The translations under genes were made by a program, and so were the position numbers. The notes beneath the pieces are model-generated. The model searched no databases and was not told the DNA's origin. It saw nothing but the letters and a program-made list of their open reading frames with translations. DNA of 64,000 nucleotides. It comes from Chinchilla lanigera (taxonomy: Eukaryota; Chordata; Mammalia; Rodentia; Chinchillidae). Positions 1 to 13,170 of the stretch are shown piece by piece. The stretch covers positions 4,923,840 through 4,987,839 of the forward strand of contig NW_004955475.1 of NCBI RefSeq assembly GCF_000276665.1. Reading direction: 5' to 3'. The first letter of the stretch is position 1. The number at the start of each line of letters is the position of its first letter.

Positions 1-543
1 AAAGATAAAGTTGAGGTTTTTATAGGTAATTGTATACAACTAGAAACTACATTCATAAGTGAAATAAGTCAGCCCCACATGTGTAAACACCTAATTGTCT
101 CACTAATGTAAGAACCTGAAAAAGTGAAAAAACCTAGGAGATATGATAGATATTGTGAAAGTTAAGGAAATTGCTCAAAAGTAAAGAACAACTGGGATGA
201 GGGAAAAGAGAAAAGAAAGAAAGGGAAAATTATGTGTATATGTATACACAGCATCACTAACATGTGTATATGTATACACAGCATCACTAACATTATTATA
301 CTACTGACTTCTATTGCTTTATTGAAAGGAACAGTTAATGTTTTTTTGTTTGATCAATCTTACATGTCTATATTTGTTTACCTGAGTAACCAATTTGAAG
401 ATATCAATATTTAATACAATAACCATTGTTAATTTCCTATCACCTTGTCTGAAATTCTACATTGTTTATATTGTTTCTGTGATATTTTTTTAAATGTGTA
501 TGTTTTTAAATAGATTTTCATTCTTTTATCTTTAAAATTTAAA
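1..543 (+). mobile_element. L1 3' UTR fragment
   Basis: This stretch matches, block by block, the 3' UTR of the better-preserved L1 at 10848-11350. Shared blocks include the gtgaaataagt run, the ctgaaa-agtga block, the motif around gatgagggaaaagagaa, and the final attaatttcctat-like block. It is therefore the 3' end of a plus-strand L1 whose body lies left of the window. It carries a perfect 30-bp tandem duplication at 232-291 that the sister copy lacks. The 60-residue open frame across that duplication is a by-product and not a gene. The L1 ends in AT-rich sequence where MaLR internal sequence begins. Confidence 0.85.
232..291. repeat. 30-bp perfect tandem duplication in L1 3' UTR
   Basis: Two identical 30-bp units, 232-261 and 262-291, each starting atgtgtatatgtatacac. 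The unit contains a short palindromic gtatatgtatac core. The sister L1 3' UTR near 11075-11105 has no duplication, so it arose in this copy, probably by slippage. Confidence 0.95.
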
Positions 544-544
544 A

Positions 545-2201
545 ATCACAAGTGAAAATTTAAGTACTTCCAACATTCAGTGGTACAAGATAAACATTAC
601 CCTTCCAAAAGGTACAAACAGGGATACAAAGCATTTTGACCAAACTAAGTCCCAAATCCAGCAGGGCAAATGTTAACTCTTATAGTTCCATGTGCAACAT
701 CTCAAGCAATCTCTGATATATTGTGAGCTTCAAAGGGCTTGTGTGGCTTCACCCTATGATACTTCCTGTCATTGTAGCTCCCACAGCTTCTTTCTTAGGC
801 CTGCTTTGTTCCCTCCTTGCAACTTTCCTCAAACAATCCATGTCCCTGGCTTTTTCAGACTTCTGGGGTCTTCAATGAACCTTTCACTTCACCTTCACAG
901 CTTCACATACTGCCCTCTGAGGGGAACACTGCCTGTCCTCCCAGGCCTTTTGAAATCTACAAGGAAGCCTTCTTAACCTCAGAACTGTTACATTCTGCAT
1001 GTGTGTAAAAGCAGCACCATGTGCATGATAGCAAGGTCCACTGCCAGCTGGAGCAGTAGCCAGGCTTTCTTCTCTTTTGGCTGTAGTGGTCAAGTCCCTG
1101 GATTACTGAGCACTCTGAATCTGTTTCTGAGGGACCTATGTTGCCACTATTCTGGAACATGGTGTGGCAACTACCATTATGGAACATAGCACTCTGCAGC
1201 TTTCTCCTGAAATCAATTTCACTTTTACAGGTTTGATGCTACAAAGGGTGAAGACTTGCTTCTACTAGTGGTTCCCTCAGGCCATGTATTCTCTTCTCCT
1301 GCCCTTTCTCAGCAATCTAGATCTCCTCAGCTCCATTTTTACAGTTCACAGGTGGAACTTCCTTTCTGGCCAAACTCACAATATGGCTAAAAGCCCTCAA
1401 AAATAGTAATGCCACAGCCTAAACATTTAACTGCCTTGAAATTTCTTCTGCTGCTGGACTTAACAGTTTTCTACCCTTAAGCTTAGTCTCATGCAAAGTC
1501 TTTAGAAAAGAGAAAAATGCAGAAAAAGTTTCTGTCAAGCCATAACACACGTCATCTGGAGTCCAACAAGCAATGCAGTGCTTCTTCCCAGTAGAAACCT
1601 CCTGAGCCTGATCATTACCAGCCTGATCTCTATCAGCATTCTGCTCTTCTGAGCTCTGAAGAGAATCTCACATACAGAACAGCCAAAGGCAGTCTAGTAC
1701 TTCTCTTTCTGGCAAAATTTCCAACCCTCTCCAAACTCTTCCACAAGTTATTTCCAAAGGCTGTTGTACCACATTCTCAGGTATAGTCACAGAAAGTACC
1801 CCACTCTTGGTACCAAATTTTGTCTTGGTTACATTTGTCTCCTTGCTAAGGAAATATACTCAACACCAAAAATTAAGGAAGTGGAGATTTACTTAGCTCA
1901 CTGTTTGTGGAGGTTTCATTTCATACTCAACTGGTTCCAAGGCAGAGTGACATATGGCAAAGGGCAGCAGTTAATGGCAGTGGAAAACAGCAAGAGCAAC
2001 AAGAGCAAAAAGGGAGGAGCAGCAGCAGAGAGCAAGCCTCTTTCCCTCCTTTATACTGTATGCAAGCTACCCACTCCAGTGCAGATGTAGAACCCACACC
2101 CATAATCCCAGCATTGGACCATGTGTCAAACATAAACTCTAGAAGCCAGCCCGAGGACTGCATTAGGCTTTGTGGTAAAATCTGGACACAAACTATAAAC
2201 A
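545..2201 (-). mobile_element. MaLR-type LTR retrotransposon (5' LTR plus internal), 3' LTR not seen
   Basis: Read on the minus strand, a roughly 390-bp LTR (2201 down to about 1815) starts TGTTTATAGTTTGTG and ends just before a primer-binding site. The internal region runs down to about 545. The internal sequence matches the MaLR internal at 48000-49400 in opposite orientation; for example, the segment 880-1100 is the reverse complement of a diverged copy of 48700-48960. MaLR elements are non-autonomous relatives of ERV-L that lack pol and depend on ERV-L proteins. Several short open frames here have no recognisable product. The 3' LTR is missing, and an L1 3' end abuts at 543. Confidence 0.85.
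1797..1814 (-). promoter_or_regulatory. MaLR primer-binding site, tRNA-Leu type
   Basis: On the minus strand, immediately inside the LTR, lies TTGGTACCAAGAGTGGGG. This is the typical tRNA-Leu-like primer-binding site of MaLR and ERV-L elements. It fixes the 5' LTR/internal boundary and the orientation. Confidence 0.8.
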
Positions 2202-5200
2202 TGATCTTTTGGATTCCTTGTTTGTTTTGTTTTTTTCCGGTACAGGGAATCTTACTCACGACCTCGTGCTTGCCAGGCAGGTGCTGTGCCACTGAGCTAA
2301 ATCCCCAGCTCCCTATCTTTTGGATTTCTACAGTGTTCTTTGTCATTTCACCATTTTCATTCCTAATTGTGTAGATTTGCATCTTTTTGGGGGGTTATGT
2401 TGGCTAATGGTTTGTCATTTGTCTTTAATCACTCAAAGAAACAACTCTTAGATTCATTTATTCTTTGTATTGCTTCTTATTCTCTATTGTTTTATTTCTG
2501 ATCTAATGTTTATAATTTGCTTCCTTGAATGAGATTTGGGATTGATTTGTTTTTCTTGTCTAGAAGCTTGATGTTCAACATTAAGTTATTCATTTGTGCT
2601 CACTCTATTTTCCTGATATAGGTATTCACTGGTATGTATTTCCCTCATAGGACTGTTTTTATTGTATACCATATGTTCCAGCATGTTTTTATGATGTTGT
2701 CACTTATTTGTAGAAACTGTATTATTTCTTCTTTAATTTCATCTATGACTCATTGTTCATTCAGGAGGGTGTTATTTTATTTCCATATCTTTATCAATAG
2801 CTTATGGTTTTCTTTAACATTGATTTAGAAATTTATTGCAGCAGGGCCTCTTAATATGCATGGTATGATTTCAATTCTGTTTGTTTTATTTAAGCATGTT
2901 TCATGAGCTATCATGTGTTCTATTTTGGAGAACACTGTATGTGCAACTAAAAAGATTGTATTTTCTGATGTTGTGGCATGTAACACTCTGTAGAGATCTA
3001 CTAAGTTCATTTGTTCAAGTTTGTTTTAGTTCTAGTATTTCATTGTGGAATTTGTGGCTACCTGATCTGTGTATTTGTGACAGCAGGGTATTGAGATCCC
3101 CCAATACAAGTGTATTAGTGCTTATTTGTTTTTCTTGTGTTCATTAATATTTGTTTATATAGTTGGGTGAAGTTGTATTTGTTCCATATGCATTTACAAT
3201 TATCTCTTCCTCTTGGACTGTTCCCTTTACAATGATGTAGTGACCTTGTTTGTGCCCCTAATCAGTCTTGGCTTAATCCAATTTTTCTGCAAATGGAATA
3301 GCTACCACTGCTTTTTTTTCCAAGGCCCTATACCATGGAGTACTGCTTTCCATCCTTTGCTTTCAGTTTATGAATTTTTTTTAACTTAATGTGTTTTTAT
3401 ATGCAGTGTATTTTTGGTTTGTGCTACTTGTTCCATTCTGCAAGTCTGTTTGATTTATTGGCTTACTGAGACCATCAACATTAATGTTTTTGACTGATAT
3501 TCATTTCCTGGATCCTGTAATATTATTTTCCTGTTCTTGGCTCCCTTTTTGTCATTCTGTTTACTTGTTTGCCTTGCCAGGTGGATTCATTCTGTTTGGT
3601 TTCATAGAGATATAGTCCTTATTATCTCTTTCTAGAATGTCCTTGAGAATATTTTAGAGTGCTGGTTTGGTGCTAATGAATTTCCTCAGGTGTTCCTTGT
3701 CATAAAATCATATTTTCCTTTCAAGTTTGAAAGAATATTCTGCAAGATAAATCAATCTAGGTTGGAGGTTGTTTTTTTGTGGATTGGTATTTTTCACTTC
3801 AGTCTCTCCTTGACTTGAGGGTTACTGTTCAGAAGTTCACTATGATTCTCATGGGCTTTCCTTTATAGGTGATTTGCTTTTTTTTCTAACAGCTTTTGAA
3901 TTTCTGTTCTTGTGTTGAGTTTCTTGAATCGTGACTATGTGTTTGCTTTGCTGTAGATTTTTTTGATCATGGTTTGTTTGAATTTGGTATGCCTCATTAC
4001 TATATGTCAAATTATTTTTCCCTGTCAGGAAAGTTTTCTGCCTGGATGCCTGTGAGCAGGTGTTTCTGTCATACGCATTATCTCCTGCTTTTTAATTGGC
4101 TCCAATCCATGTTATATTATTTTTCTTTGAATCATCTAGCAGCAGTTGGTTTCATTTCTCATGGTCCCTTTCTGTTTTTAAGAAATCTTATGTGTAATGA
4201 TTGCTAACCACACTCTTGTTTCTGTATCTGAGATTCTGTTTTCACATTGGCTCATTCTGCTGCATATACTTTCAATGGAGTTCTATATCTCTGGACATGT
4301 GTTTTTAATCTGTTTTATGGATTTCATTTCTTTACTGTACTTGTAATTCATATCTTCCTAGGCTCCTCTGTATTTAATCTGTATCTCCTTTAGAGTGACT
4401 ATGCATGTTTTTCATTGTCCTCAATATCTCTGTAGTTAACTGAGAAATTTCCAATTTGATTTTTTCTAGAGCCTCATTCATTTTTTTTTTACTTCTACTG
4501 TTAACACTTCTGAGAGTCCAGGTGAGTGGATTTTGGATTGTTCCACCTCATTTCCCCATGGATTTGACTTTGGTGAGGTGGAGGTTGGAGGTTGCATCTT
4601 GTTTAAGTGTATTCTTATTTTGTATTTGTTTTTAATTTTATTCCTTGCTTAATGAGTGTAAATTGCCTATGAGGTGTAGCTTTACTGATAGTATTGAGAA
4701 AATTTGGAAATGACTACTTCTCTGAGGTGCCTTCCAGGTGTAGCTGCCTTTAGGGTTTTGAGTCTGTTCCAATATCCTACCTCATCCATTACTTATGGAT
4801 AAGAAGTTGCTGCTTACATTGCCTAGCACCAGGTTTTTTGGCACTGGCCTATAGCAATATTTTAAGACCCTTAGACAATCTCAGTCTTGCTATATCAGGA
4901 AGAACTACTGGTTAAAACAATTATGTTTCCTTGGCTAACATGGGACAATCAGCAATAACAATAAGATCAAACACAGCCCACAAAATGACAAACCAAGATA
5001 ACTATTAATTTACCACCTTTAACCATATGGAATAGATTTGTGTTTACATATGTAAATCTACATATAACCAGAAAATTGTATGCTATAAATAAGACCTCAA
5101 TATACCAATTTTACTTTTAGGGGAGAAAATTTAAAGTGGGTTAGGGGGTGATAGAGTAATACTAGAAGAGGAAGAGATTAGAATCAAGGCTGGAGGACAA

Positions 5201-6125
5201 AGGAAGAGCACACAAACTTTGGGAAACTGGTACAGCAGACAGGAGATAAAAATAGAAGGAAGAAATGGAAAGAACAGAACAGAGCATCAATCACAAAAGG
5301 AAACTAGAAACCATGTTCATACTCCTAAAAAACAAGAATAAGCAATGAAGAAAAAACGAAACAAGAAAAGACAGAAAGAAGAAAAAAAAGGTCTACTTCC
5401 TAGTGTGTCTCTAATGCCACTGCAATGTGGGTAAAATCCATATCTGTGTCAATTAATCTCAGCCATCCTATTGTAGCTTTATGGTGTGGTAGTGGAAAAT
5501 CCCAGCAAACCTGCACCTTTATTTCCCCTGGTCTTCAGGCGGCTTTCTGTCCATGAGGCTAGAACAGACCCCTTCAGCCTGTAGTAGTTGGTGCACCTTG
5601 TGTGTGCTTTAACTCAATTGGAGGTCACTAAATGGATCCAGCAGTTGTTCTGAGTTCTGAGCTCAGTTGGCCCCTCTCTCAGAGCCTATCACGCTGTCCT
5701 ATCAGATGTCTGAATCTGCACTGCTTACCATCCACTGCACACCTTTGCATCCACTGCTCCATTCCACTGGTGCCTTGCTCCATGGAGGCCTCTCGGGTGG
5801 GCAGCAATCACAGTGCATCTGCAGGTTTGAGCTGCCCCACCCATGAAATGTGTCCACACTCAGTGTCAGGTAGGTACTGCCTACCACCTCCTTCTTATTC
5901 ATTGATGTTTCTCTCTTCACTCTCTCCATGGGCTTTAATTTTCACTTCAGATCCTTCCTGGGTCCTAGGGACACACTTCACTCATTTTTGTATTCCCCAT
6001 GTTGCTATATTCCAGTGTCTGTACACCAAATCTTGGAGAGGCACTTTTTTGCTGCTCACCACTTTTCCATCTTCTAGGAAGTCCTATTTATTGAGTCTTA
6101 GAATAAATCTTTTGAGAAAGATTCT
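2202..6125 (-). mobile_element. L1 5' half (ORF2 N-terminal part, ORF1, 5' UTR), degraded
   Basis: Read on the minus strand, this runs from the 5' end near 6120 through a 5' UTR (about 6120-4700), an ORF1 region (about 4700-3460), and the ORF2 endonuclease into early reverse-transcriptase sequence (about 3460-2202). It is the same arrangement as 57860-62035, and the two copies align over long blocks (2740-3100 against 58540-58900; 5640-6080 against 61580-62010). The 5' ends match (gctgctcaccacttttccatc against gctgcttatcactccaccat). All frames are broken by stops, so this is a dead element. The 3' half is missing at the junction with the MaLR at 2201. Confidence 0.85.
2216..2314 (-). mobile_element. 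ID-type SINE (tRNA-derived)
   Basis: The minus strand carries the tRNA-like body with the ctggggatttagctcagtgg A-box region and the B-box region before a T-rich tract (its A tail). It is flanked by a 12-bp TSD, atcttttggatt, at 2204-2215 and 2315-2326. It landed in L1 sequence right next to the MaLR edge. Confidence 0.93.
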
Positions 6126-6129
6126 TCTT

Positions 6130-8790
6130 TAAACATTTCATAGAATTAATCAATGAGTCATTCTGATTGTGACCTTTGCGTTGTTAAGAAGTTTTTCATT
6201 AATGATTCAATTTTTTTTCATTGTAGGTGCATTCTGATTTTTATATTTCTTCGTTGCTTAAACTTGGGACTGTATAAATTTCTGGGGCATTATTAATTTC
6301 TTTTATATTATCCAAATTCTTTGCATATAACTGTTAATACTATTATCCTATTAAGGTCTATGTCTGTAGTATTTGTGATAATTTCTCCTGATTCTTTTAT
6401 AATTTTATTGATTTGAGTTTTCTAAGTTTTTCTTGCTTAAGCTGTCTAAATTTTATCTTTTTATTGTTTCAATATGTTTTTAATTATTTTGATTTTTTTG
6501 TCGTGTTTTCTAGTGTTGATTTCTTTTATAAATCTTCCCACATTTATTATTTCCTTCTTTGTTCAAACTTTAGTCTTTGTTTATTCTTTTTTGGCATAAA
6601 ATTATTAATTGGACACTGTTTTTTCTTTGTGTAGGCAATTACTGGCATAAGCTACTTTATTAGAAATGCTTTTCATATGTTCTATAAGTTTTGATATTTG
6701 GCTGCAAGCATTTTGTTAATGCATTTCAATTTCTTCTTTGCCCCGTTGTTTAGGAGTATTTAATTTGCATGTGCTTATTAATTATCCAATTTTCCTGTTG
6801 CCATTAATTTCTACACTTATACCATTGTGGTCAGAAAAAAATTCCTCAATTTTCTTAATTTTGTTGTACTAGTTATGGCACTTGATATATATTGTAGTTA
6901 AGCTTGAAGAATGTTTCCTGTGTGCTGGAGAAGAATATATATTATCTTGCTGTTGGGCAAAGTGTTCTGTATTTTTCTGTTTGTTCTATTTGAACTACCC
7001 TGCACTTCCTTCAACTGTTACCAGTTTTACATTTTTCCCTGCATGATCTATGTGGTTCTGAAAATGCATTACCAATGTCCTCTATTATTAATCTATTTCA
7101 CCCTATGGACATATTAACTTTGTATATATACATGTTCCATTGCTGGATGCATACATATTTGTAATTGATTTATCCTCTTTATAAAAATGTACCACTTTGT
7201 CATTAGTAATGCCTTCCTTGGCTCTTGTGTCTACTTGTTTTGATGTAAGTACAGTCATCCCAGGTCTCTTATATTTCAATCTTCATAGAATATTTTTAAT
7301 CCCTTTGCATTCATTTTGTGTCCTTAAAACAAAGGTTATTATTCTGAGAACAGCATTTTGTTGTGCAGTACTTTTATTCATTGAGCCATTTTATGTCTTT
7401 GATTAAATAATTTATTTCACTTACCTTTAAAGTATCTATTGTTATGGAAAAACTATTTCCATTTTGTTAATTATTTTCTGTTTTGTAATTGCCTTTTCCA
7501 TTTCTTCCACTGTTGCTATCCTCCTTTGCAATTCAATGACTTTTATTTGCAGTAATATGGATCAGTCCTTGTTCTTTAACTTTGGTGTATTGACTAGTCT
7601 GTTTATTCTTTATGGCTACCATGAGGTTTAAACAAAATATCGTATAGTTGTGACTGTATTTTAGGGTTACAATAAATTAACTTCAATCATATTAAAAAAC
7701 CCTACAATTTTATTTCCTTTGTCTCATTTTGTTACTAATATTTCAATATATATTTTCTATTGTGTATCTATTTATAAAGTGTTGTATCAACAATTTTTAT
7801 CCTGTTTTTGTTTATTTTTCCTGTAAAAATGATAGTCTAAACCACTGCTAAATTATTAGAATATTCTTAATTGGAATATACAATTAAATTTATTAGTGAG
7901 TTTTACATTCTCCTGATTTCATGTCACTAGTTAGAATACTTTTGTTCCAACTTGAAAAATTACCTAAGCATTTTTTTCAATGCAAGTACAGTACTGGTAA
8001 CCTCCCTCAGATTCTTTTATGAAAAACTCTAAATCACTTCAATTCTGAAAGATAACTTTTCTGAATATAATATTTATAATTGGAATTTGGGGTTTTCTTC
8101 TACTATTTGAATATATATTATCCCATTCTCTCATAGTATACAATGTTTCTGCTGAGAAATCCATTCATAGTCTTCTGGGAATTCCCTTGCACATGAATAC
8201 TCACTTTTTTCTTGCTGCTTTCAAAATTTTCTCATTTTCTTCTAGTTTCAATGATTTGATTATAATGTGTCTTAGTACAGTATCATTTAGATTGATCATA
8301 CTTAGAGATCTTTGGCCTTAATGAACTTGAGTGTCCATATGGTTCCTGATATTTTCAATTTTCAGTCATTATTTCTTTAAATAAATTTGTTCCCTCTTTT
8401 CTCCTGTTCAACAACTATAATGCATAATTGATTCACTTAAAGATGTTCAGTAAGAACTGTAGGATTTCTGCACTTTTTCTCATTGTTTATTTCGTCTGGT
8501 TAACTAGAAATGTCCTGTCTCCTTTTTCACAGATTTTGTCTTCTGCTTGATTGAATCAGTTGTTCACATTTTTCATGGCATTCGTTATACTTGTCACCCC
8601 CTGAATTTCTGTTTGGTTCTTTTTTTTTTTCTTTTTTGAATTTCCATCTCACTTTTGAACCTCTACTTTGTTCAAGTATTGTTTCTCTGACTGATTTGAG
8701 TTATCTCTCTGTGTGATTTTTGTAAGTCACTAAGCTTCCCTACAACAGTTATTTTGAATTATTGTTTAGCCAACTCATCTTAACTAAAGC
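6130..8790 (-). mobile_element. Older L1 (ORF2 into ORF1/5' region), degraded
   Basis: A T-rich plus strand reads as the antisense of an ancient L1. Recognisable blocks include the gttgtgg-tcagaaaaaat motif near 6820, the ggttcatcctac-like and cttgctgctttcaaaattttct blocks at 8210-8300, and the tctgctgagaaatccattcatag block near 8150. Order along the minus strand is 5' region near 8790 to ORF2 near 6130. It is more diverged than the neighbouring L1 and has no open frame of note. The T-rich frames of 60-73 residues here are antisense artefacts. Confidence 0.75.
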
Positions 8791-9338
8791 TTTTTCCATT
8801 TAAAAGAACCAGAACAAAATTATATGATAATTTCTACATGTGTTTTTTGCATCAAATGAATTTTTCTTTATTAAATTTAGCATTGATTATTTTAAAATTT
8901 AAGATTCAAAATTTTCTATTTCAAAAACCCTCACAGAATTTTCTTTAGGTTGGTGTAAAAATTAGAATTTCTCCAAGATTAGTGAATATTTTCTTTTGAA
9001 TTGAAATCTTCCCAATACCAATAGAAATCCAAAAGTTAAAGTCCCTTACCTATTTTGTTTTCTTTAAATATGAATTTCCACACTAACTGCTGTATTAATG
9101 ACTTCAGAGTCCAGGTCTGTTTTAATGTATACAAATACATTCACACTCAGTAGGATAATTTTATAAGAGCAACTTGAGGAAAGAAAGCTGGAAAAATACA
9201 TATATTTGTGAGTATTAAAAAGAAAAAAACATGCCACAGAAAAATGATACAAGAATTACTACAATGAAATGCTTTTTTCACTTAAGATTTCTTTCCCATG
9301 GTTGGATATTCTTTTTTAAATAACTGCTTCTAATCATT
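8791..9338. other. Unassigned AT-rich sequence
   Basis: I recognise no element or gene here. It is AT-rich with no open frame that looks coding. It is probably ancestral flanking DNA into which the L1 at 9357 inserted. Confidence 0.5.
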
Positions 9339-10324
9339 AGAATTAATCTGATATTGTCCCTTGCTCATGGATAGGAAGAACCAACATTGTGAAAATGGCC
9401 ATACTACCAAAATTGTTGTACAGATTCAATCCAATTCCCATTAAACTACCACTAGCATACTTCACACATCTAGAGAAAACATTCCTTAAATTCATCTGGA
9501 GCCAGAAGAGACCCAGAATAGCAAAAGAAATCCTGGTCAACAAGGACAAGTCAGGTGCAATTACAATTGCTGACCTGATACTACAAAGCCACTGTAATAA
9601 AATCAACCAGGTACTGACTAAAAAACAGATCAGAGGATCAATGGAACAGACTGGAAGACACAGACACAACCACAAATACACTCAGCCACCTAATCTTTGA
9701 TAAAGGGGCCAAACAAACTCACTGGAAGAATGATAGCTTCTTCAATAAGTGGTGCTGGAAAAATTGGTTTGCCACCTGCCAAAAACTGAAAATAAACCCA
9801 AGTCTATCACCATGCACCAAACTCAAGTCAAAATGGGTCTCACATCTCAATATTAAAACAGAAACACTAAATCTACTGGAAGAGATGGTGAATAAAATCC
9901 TTGAAGACATAGGGGTAGGCAAAGAGTTCATGAAAAAAAAAAAAAACTGCCTGTGAAATACTTCAAAGAATCAATAACTGGGATCTCATCCTACTGAAAA
10001 GTTTCTGCACATCTAAAGAAATCACCAGTGGAGTAAGAAGAAAACCCACAAATTAGGAAAAAATTTTAGCTGACTGTCCCTTAAACAAAGGTCTTCTATC
10101 TAGAACATATAAAGAATTTAAAAACATCAGCTCCCCCAAATTCAAAGACCCAATCCAAAAATGGGCAGCTGAGATTAATGCACATGTCTCAGATAAAGAA
10201 ATACAAATGGCAAATAAATACATGAGAAAGTGTTCAACATCATTAGTCATTCGAGAAATGCAAATTAAAACAACACTGAGATTCCATTTCACGCCAGTAA
10301 GAATGGTTAGCATTAAGAAATCAA

Positions 10325-10503
10325 GCCGTGCATAGTGGTGCACTGCTGTAATCCCAGCACTTGGGAGGCTGAGGCAGGAGAATCGTTATGAGTTCGAGGC
10401 CAGCCTGAGCTACAAAGTGAGCTCAAGGTCAGCCTGAACTGCACAGGGAGTTCTGTCTCAAAAAGACAGTTCTGTCTCAAAAAGACAAAAAAAAAAAAAA
10501 AGA
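10325..10503 (+). mobile_element. B1-type SINE
   Basis: 7SL-derived body with gtaatcccagcacttgggag and ggccagcctgag blocks, then tctcaaaaagac and an A tail. A 10-bp TSD (aagaaatcaa) lies at 10315-10324 and 10504-10513. The 3' block agttctgtctcaaaaagac is present twice in tandem just before the tail. It interrupts L1 ORF2. Confidence 0.93.
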
Positions 10504-11360
10504 AAGAAATCAACCAATAACAAATGCTGCCGAGGCTGTGGAAAAATAGGAACCCTTCTCCACTGCTGGTGGAAATGCAGACTGGTGAAGCCACGGTGGA
10601 AATCAGTTTGGGGATTCCTCAGCAAACTAGGTCTAGAGGTCCCATTCAACCCAGCTATTCTCCTTCTGGGTATTTTCCCAGAAGATCTGAAAACATCATA
10701 TCACAGCGATATATGTGCGCCCATATTCATAGCAGCACAATTTGTAGTTGCTAAATTGTGGAAGCAACCTAAACGTCCATCCACTGAGGATTGGATAAAA
10801 AAAATTGTGGTACTTTTACATGATGGAATATTACTCAGGTATAAAGAAAGATAAACTCGAAGCTTTTATAAGTAAATGGTCACAACTAGAGACCATACTC
10901 ATAAGTGAAATAAGTGAGATCTGCATGTGTAAGCATTGCATTTTCTCACTAGTGTAAAACCTGAAAGAGTGACTAAAAACTAGGAGGCATGATAGACATT
11001 GTGAAATGAAGGAAAATGCTCAAAAGTAAAGGGCACCTGAGGTGAGGGAAAAGAGAAGTGAAAGAAGGGGAAATTATGTAAGTATGTATGTAAAGGATAG
11101 CTAACATAGTTGTACTACTGTCTTCTATTGCTGTGCAAAAAGGATTAGTTAATGATTACTTGTTCGATCAGTCTTGGATGTCTCTATTTGTTTTCCTGAG
11201 AAACCTCTTTGAAGATATCAATAAGTAATACAACAATTATGGTTAGTTTCCTACAATTTTGTCTGTAACTCTGTTTTGTTTGTATTGCTCTTGTGCTATT
11301 TTGTAAATGGATGCCTGTCTGTTATTATGTTTTCCTTTTATTTTTTTTAAATAAAAAAAG

Positions 11361-11490
11361 AGGGGCTGGGGATTTAGCTGAGCAGCACAGCACCTGCCTG
11401 GCAAGCGCAAGGTCATGAGTTCAATTCCCGGTGCCAGAAAAAAACAAAACAAAAAATAAAATAAAATAAAATAAAGTAAAATTAAAAAAA
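11361..11490 (+). mobile_element. ID-type SINE in the L1 tail
   Basis: The ID body starts gggctggggatttagctgag near 11364 and ends near 11438, followed by an A-rich (ataaa)n tail. It lies after the end of the L1 3' UTR and before the L1's right TSD copy. It therefore either inserted into the L1 poly(A) tract or was co-mobilised with it. Confidence 0.9.
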
Positions 11491-11508
11491 AGAATTAATC
11501 TGATATTG

Positions 11509-13170
11509 CCATACAGTCAGTTATATTGGCTATTATAGCAAAAGGATTGTTTTTAAGTGATATTTATAGTAATGAGTACCACCTTGTGTTGTCAGACACA
11601 TTTAAGCATTTCAATGTACAGTGGTTCTTTCATTCAGTGTTTTAGTGAGACGATGATGCCGCGTAACATGTATGCAAGGCATCTTCTTTCACACAGTCCA
11701 TGCAAAACACATCATTTTTTTTTAAGTTCTGAGATAAAAGCAATTGTGAAAAATCCCGGATAAGTTTTAAAGTGCACAGTGTTCTGCACACAAATACAAT
11801 TTCTTTAAACTTTAAAAGAATAAAGTGGAAAGATAAGGAGAAAAAATTCTGCTAAATTCTTTAATCTCCATTTTGCTGATCAGTAACTAATCTGGCATTT
11901 GAGCACAGAGGTGATCCTCTATAGTGTCAGCTTCACAGTGGGTGAGCTGTCCTGTGGTAGGTATTGGCAGATGCTGTATAACCTAAATATTTTAACTTTA
12001 GTTTTTGGAGTCTACAACTTCTGGCAATGAAATGAAACATGTCAAGTAACTCTTAGATCTCCATTTGCTGAGGTTACTCACAGATATATTATTGTGTTCC
12101 TTGTGTCATATTTCCTTGACTTTTCTTGTTTCTTGATTTCTTATATTATTTTCACTTTTGAAGAAACAGTTACCTTCTCTGTTCATTAGTTACTATTCTT
12201 TGAAGAAAGAGTCACCCTGGCAAAGTATTCAACAGATCTCTCAAGTTTTTCCTATGATTGTGATGACTCATGTAATTTGTTCTTTCTTTGAGAATTGAAT
12301 GGTTTACAATTATGTGCCTTATCTTGATCCCAAAAAGCCATGCTGGGTTCTTAAATACTCTCCTTCATTTTTCTTAGAAAAGTCCCCTGTAATGTTGAAG
12401 ATCAAGCACTTTTTTCCTGACTAGTATGTTCAAGCTACCTATGAAGGGATATCAGTTTATTATCCATTCAGAGATGTTCATATGCTCAGGGGTATACATG
12501 GGACCCACATGATATACCCCCTGAGGTCACTAAGTATGTCTCTTGACAAGGTCCACACAATGGTTGGTAGAAATACTGGCTCTGTTTTGAACTCTACTCT
12601 TATTGCTGTGAGTCCTGCCTTGTTTCCCTTCACCTAGCAGCCTCTGGAGTACTTAGCTTTGCTGGTCTCATTAGGGTCTCTTTATATGTTTGCAAAAGCT
12701 TGGAGAAATCTAGGACAAGGAGACCTCTCTTACTATTGATCTGTGCTGTCTTTGATGAGAGGAAAGTGCAAGTGTTCTTATCATCTGCTTCAATGTATCC
12801 ATACTGGAGGTGCTGGGTCCTCTAACCTAAAACCTTTGTGAGATGAAATCTGAAATTTCCTATTCTTCTAACTTCTAAGCATAGGTTACTGCCCAAGCAA
12901 AATGAAGGAACTTATCATTTCTAAAGTGCATCATATAGCTTCAAGTAACAATGCTTTTGCAAATACTATGTCCTTTATGTGTATTCATCTATAATCTTCT
13001 TTACCCTATACATATTTGCATGAAATTTTATATTTAATTCATGATTTACAAGTATTTCTGTGAGAAATCTCCTGGACTTTCAGTGAGGATCCTTTTTCCA
13101 GCATGCCTTGGATTTACCTTTGAAGAACAGTTTGAATTTGGAGATAAAAAGGATGAGTTCTAAAAATACC
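11509..13170. other. Unassigned intergenic sequence
   Basis: About 1.7 kb in which I identify no repeat family, gene or RNA. Base composition is less AT-biased than the flanking L1s. Open frames are short (under 70 residues) and show no recognisable domains. Confidence 0.5.

Larger units (their letters stand above)
9357..11490 (+). mobile_element. 5'-truncated L1 with 18-bp TSD
   Basis: This begins within the ORF2 C-terminal half. The frame 9389-9700 reads [18 protein letters not shown] then a [12 protein letters not shown] motif, typical of L1 ORF2p just after the reverse transcriptase. ORF2 continues in broken frames to about 10850, interrupted by a B1 SINE, then a 3' UTR to about 11350 and an ID element with A-rich tail to 11490. 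A perfect 18-bp TSD, agaattaatctgatattg, lies at 9339-9356 and 11491-11508, so the whole 2.1 kb was one target-primed insertion with later SINEs. It is among the better-preserved L1 copies in the window. Confidence 0.94.

Noticed and set aside
1927..2382. 151-codon minus-strand open frame
   Set aside because: It spans a MaLR LTR, an ID SINE and L1 sequence in one frame, so it is a chance fusion of repeats.
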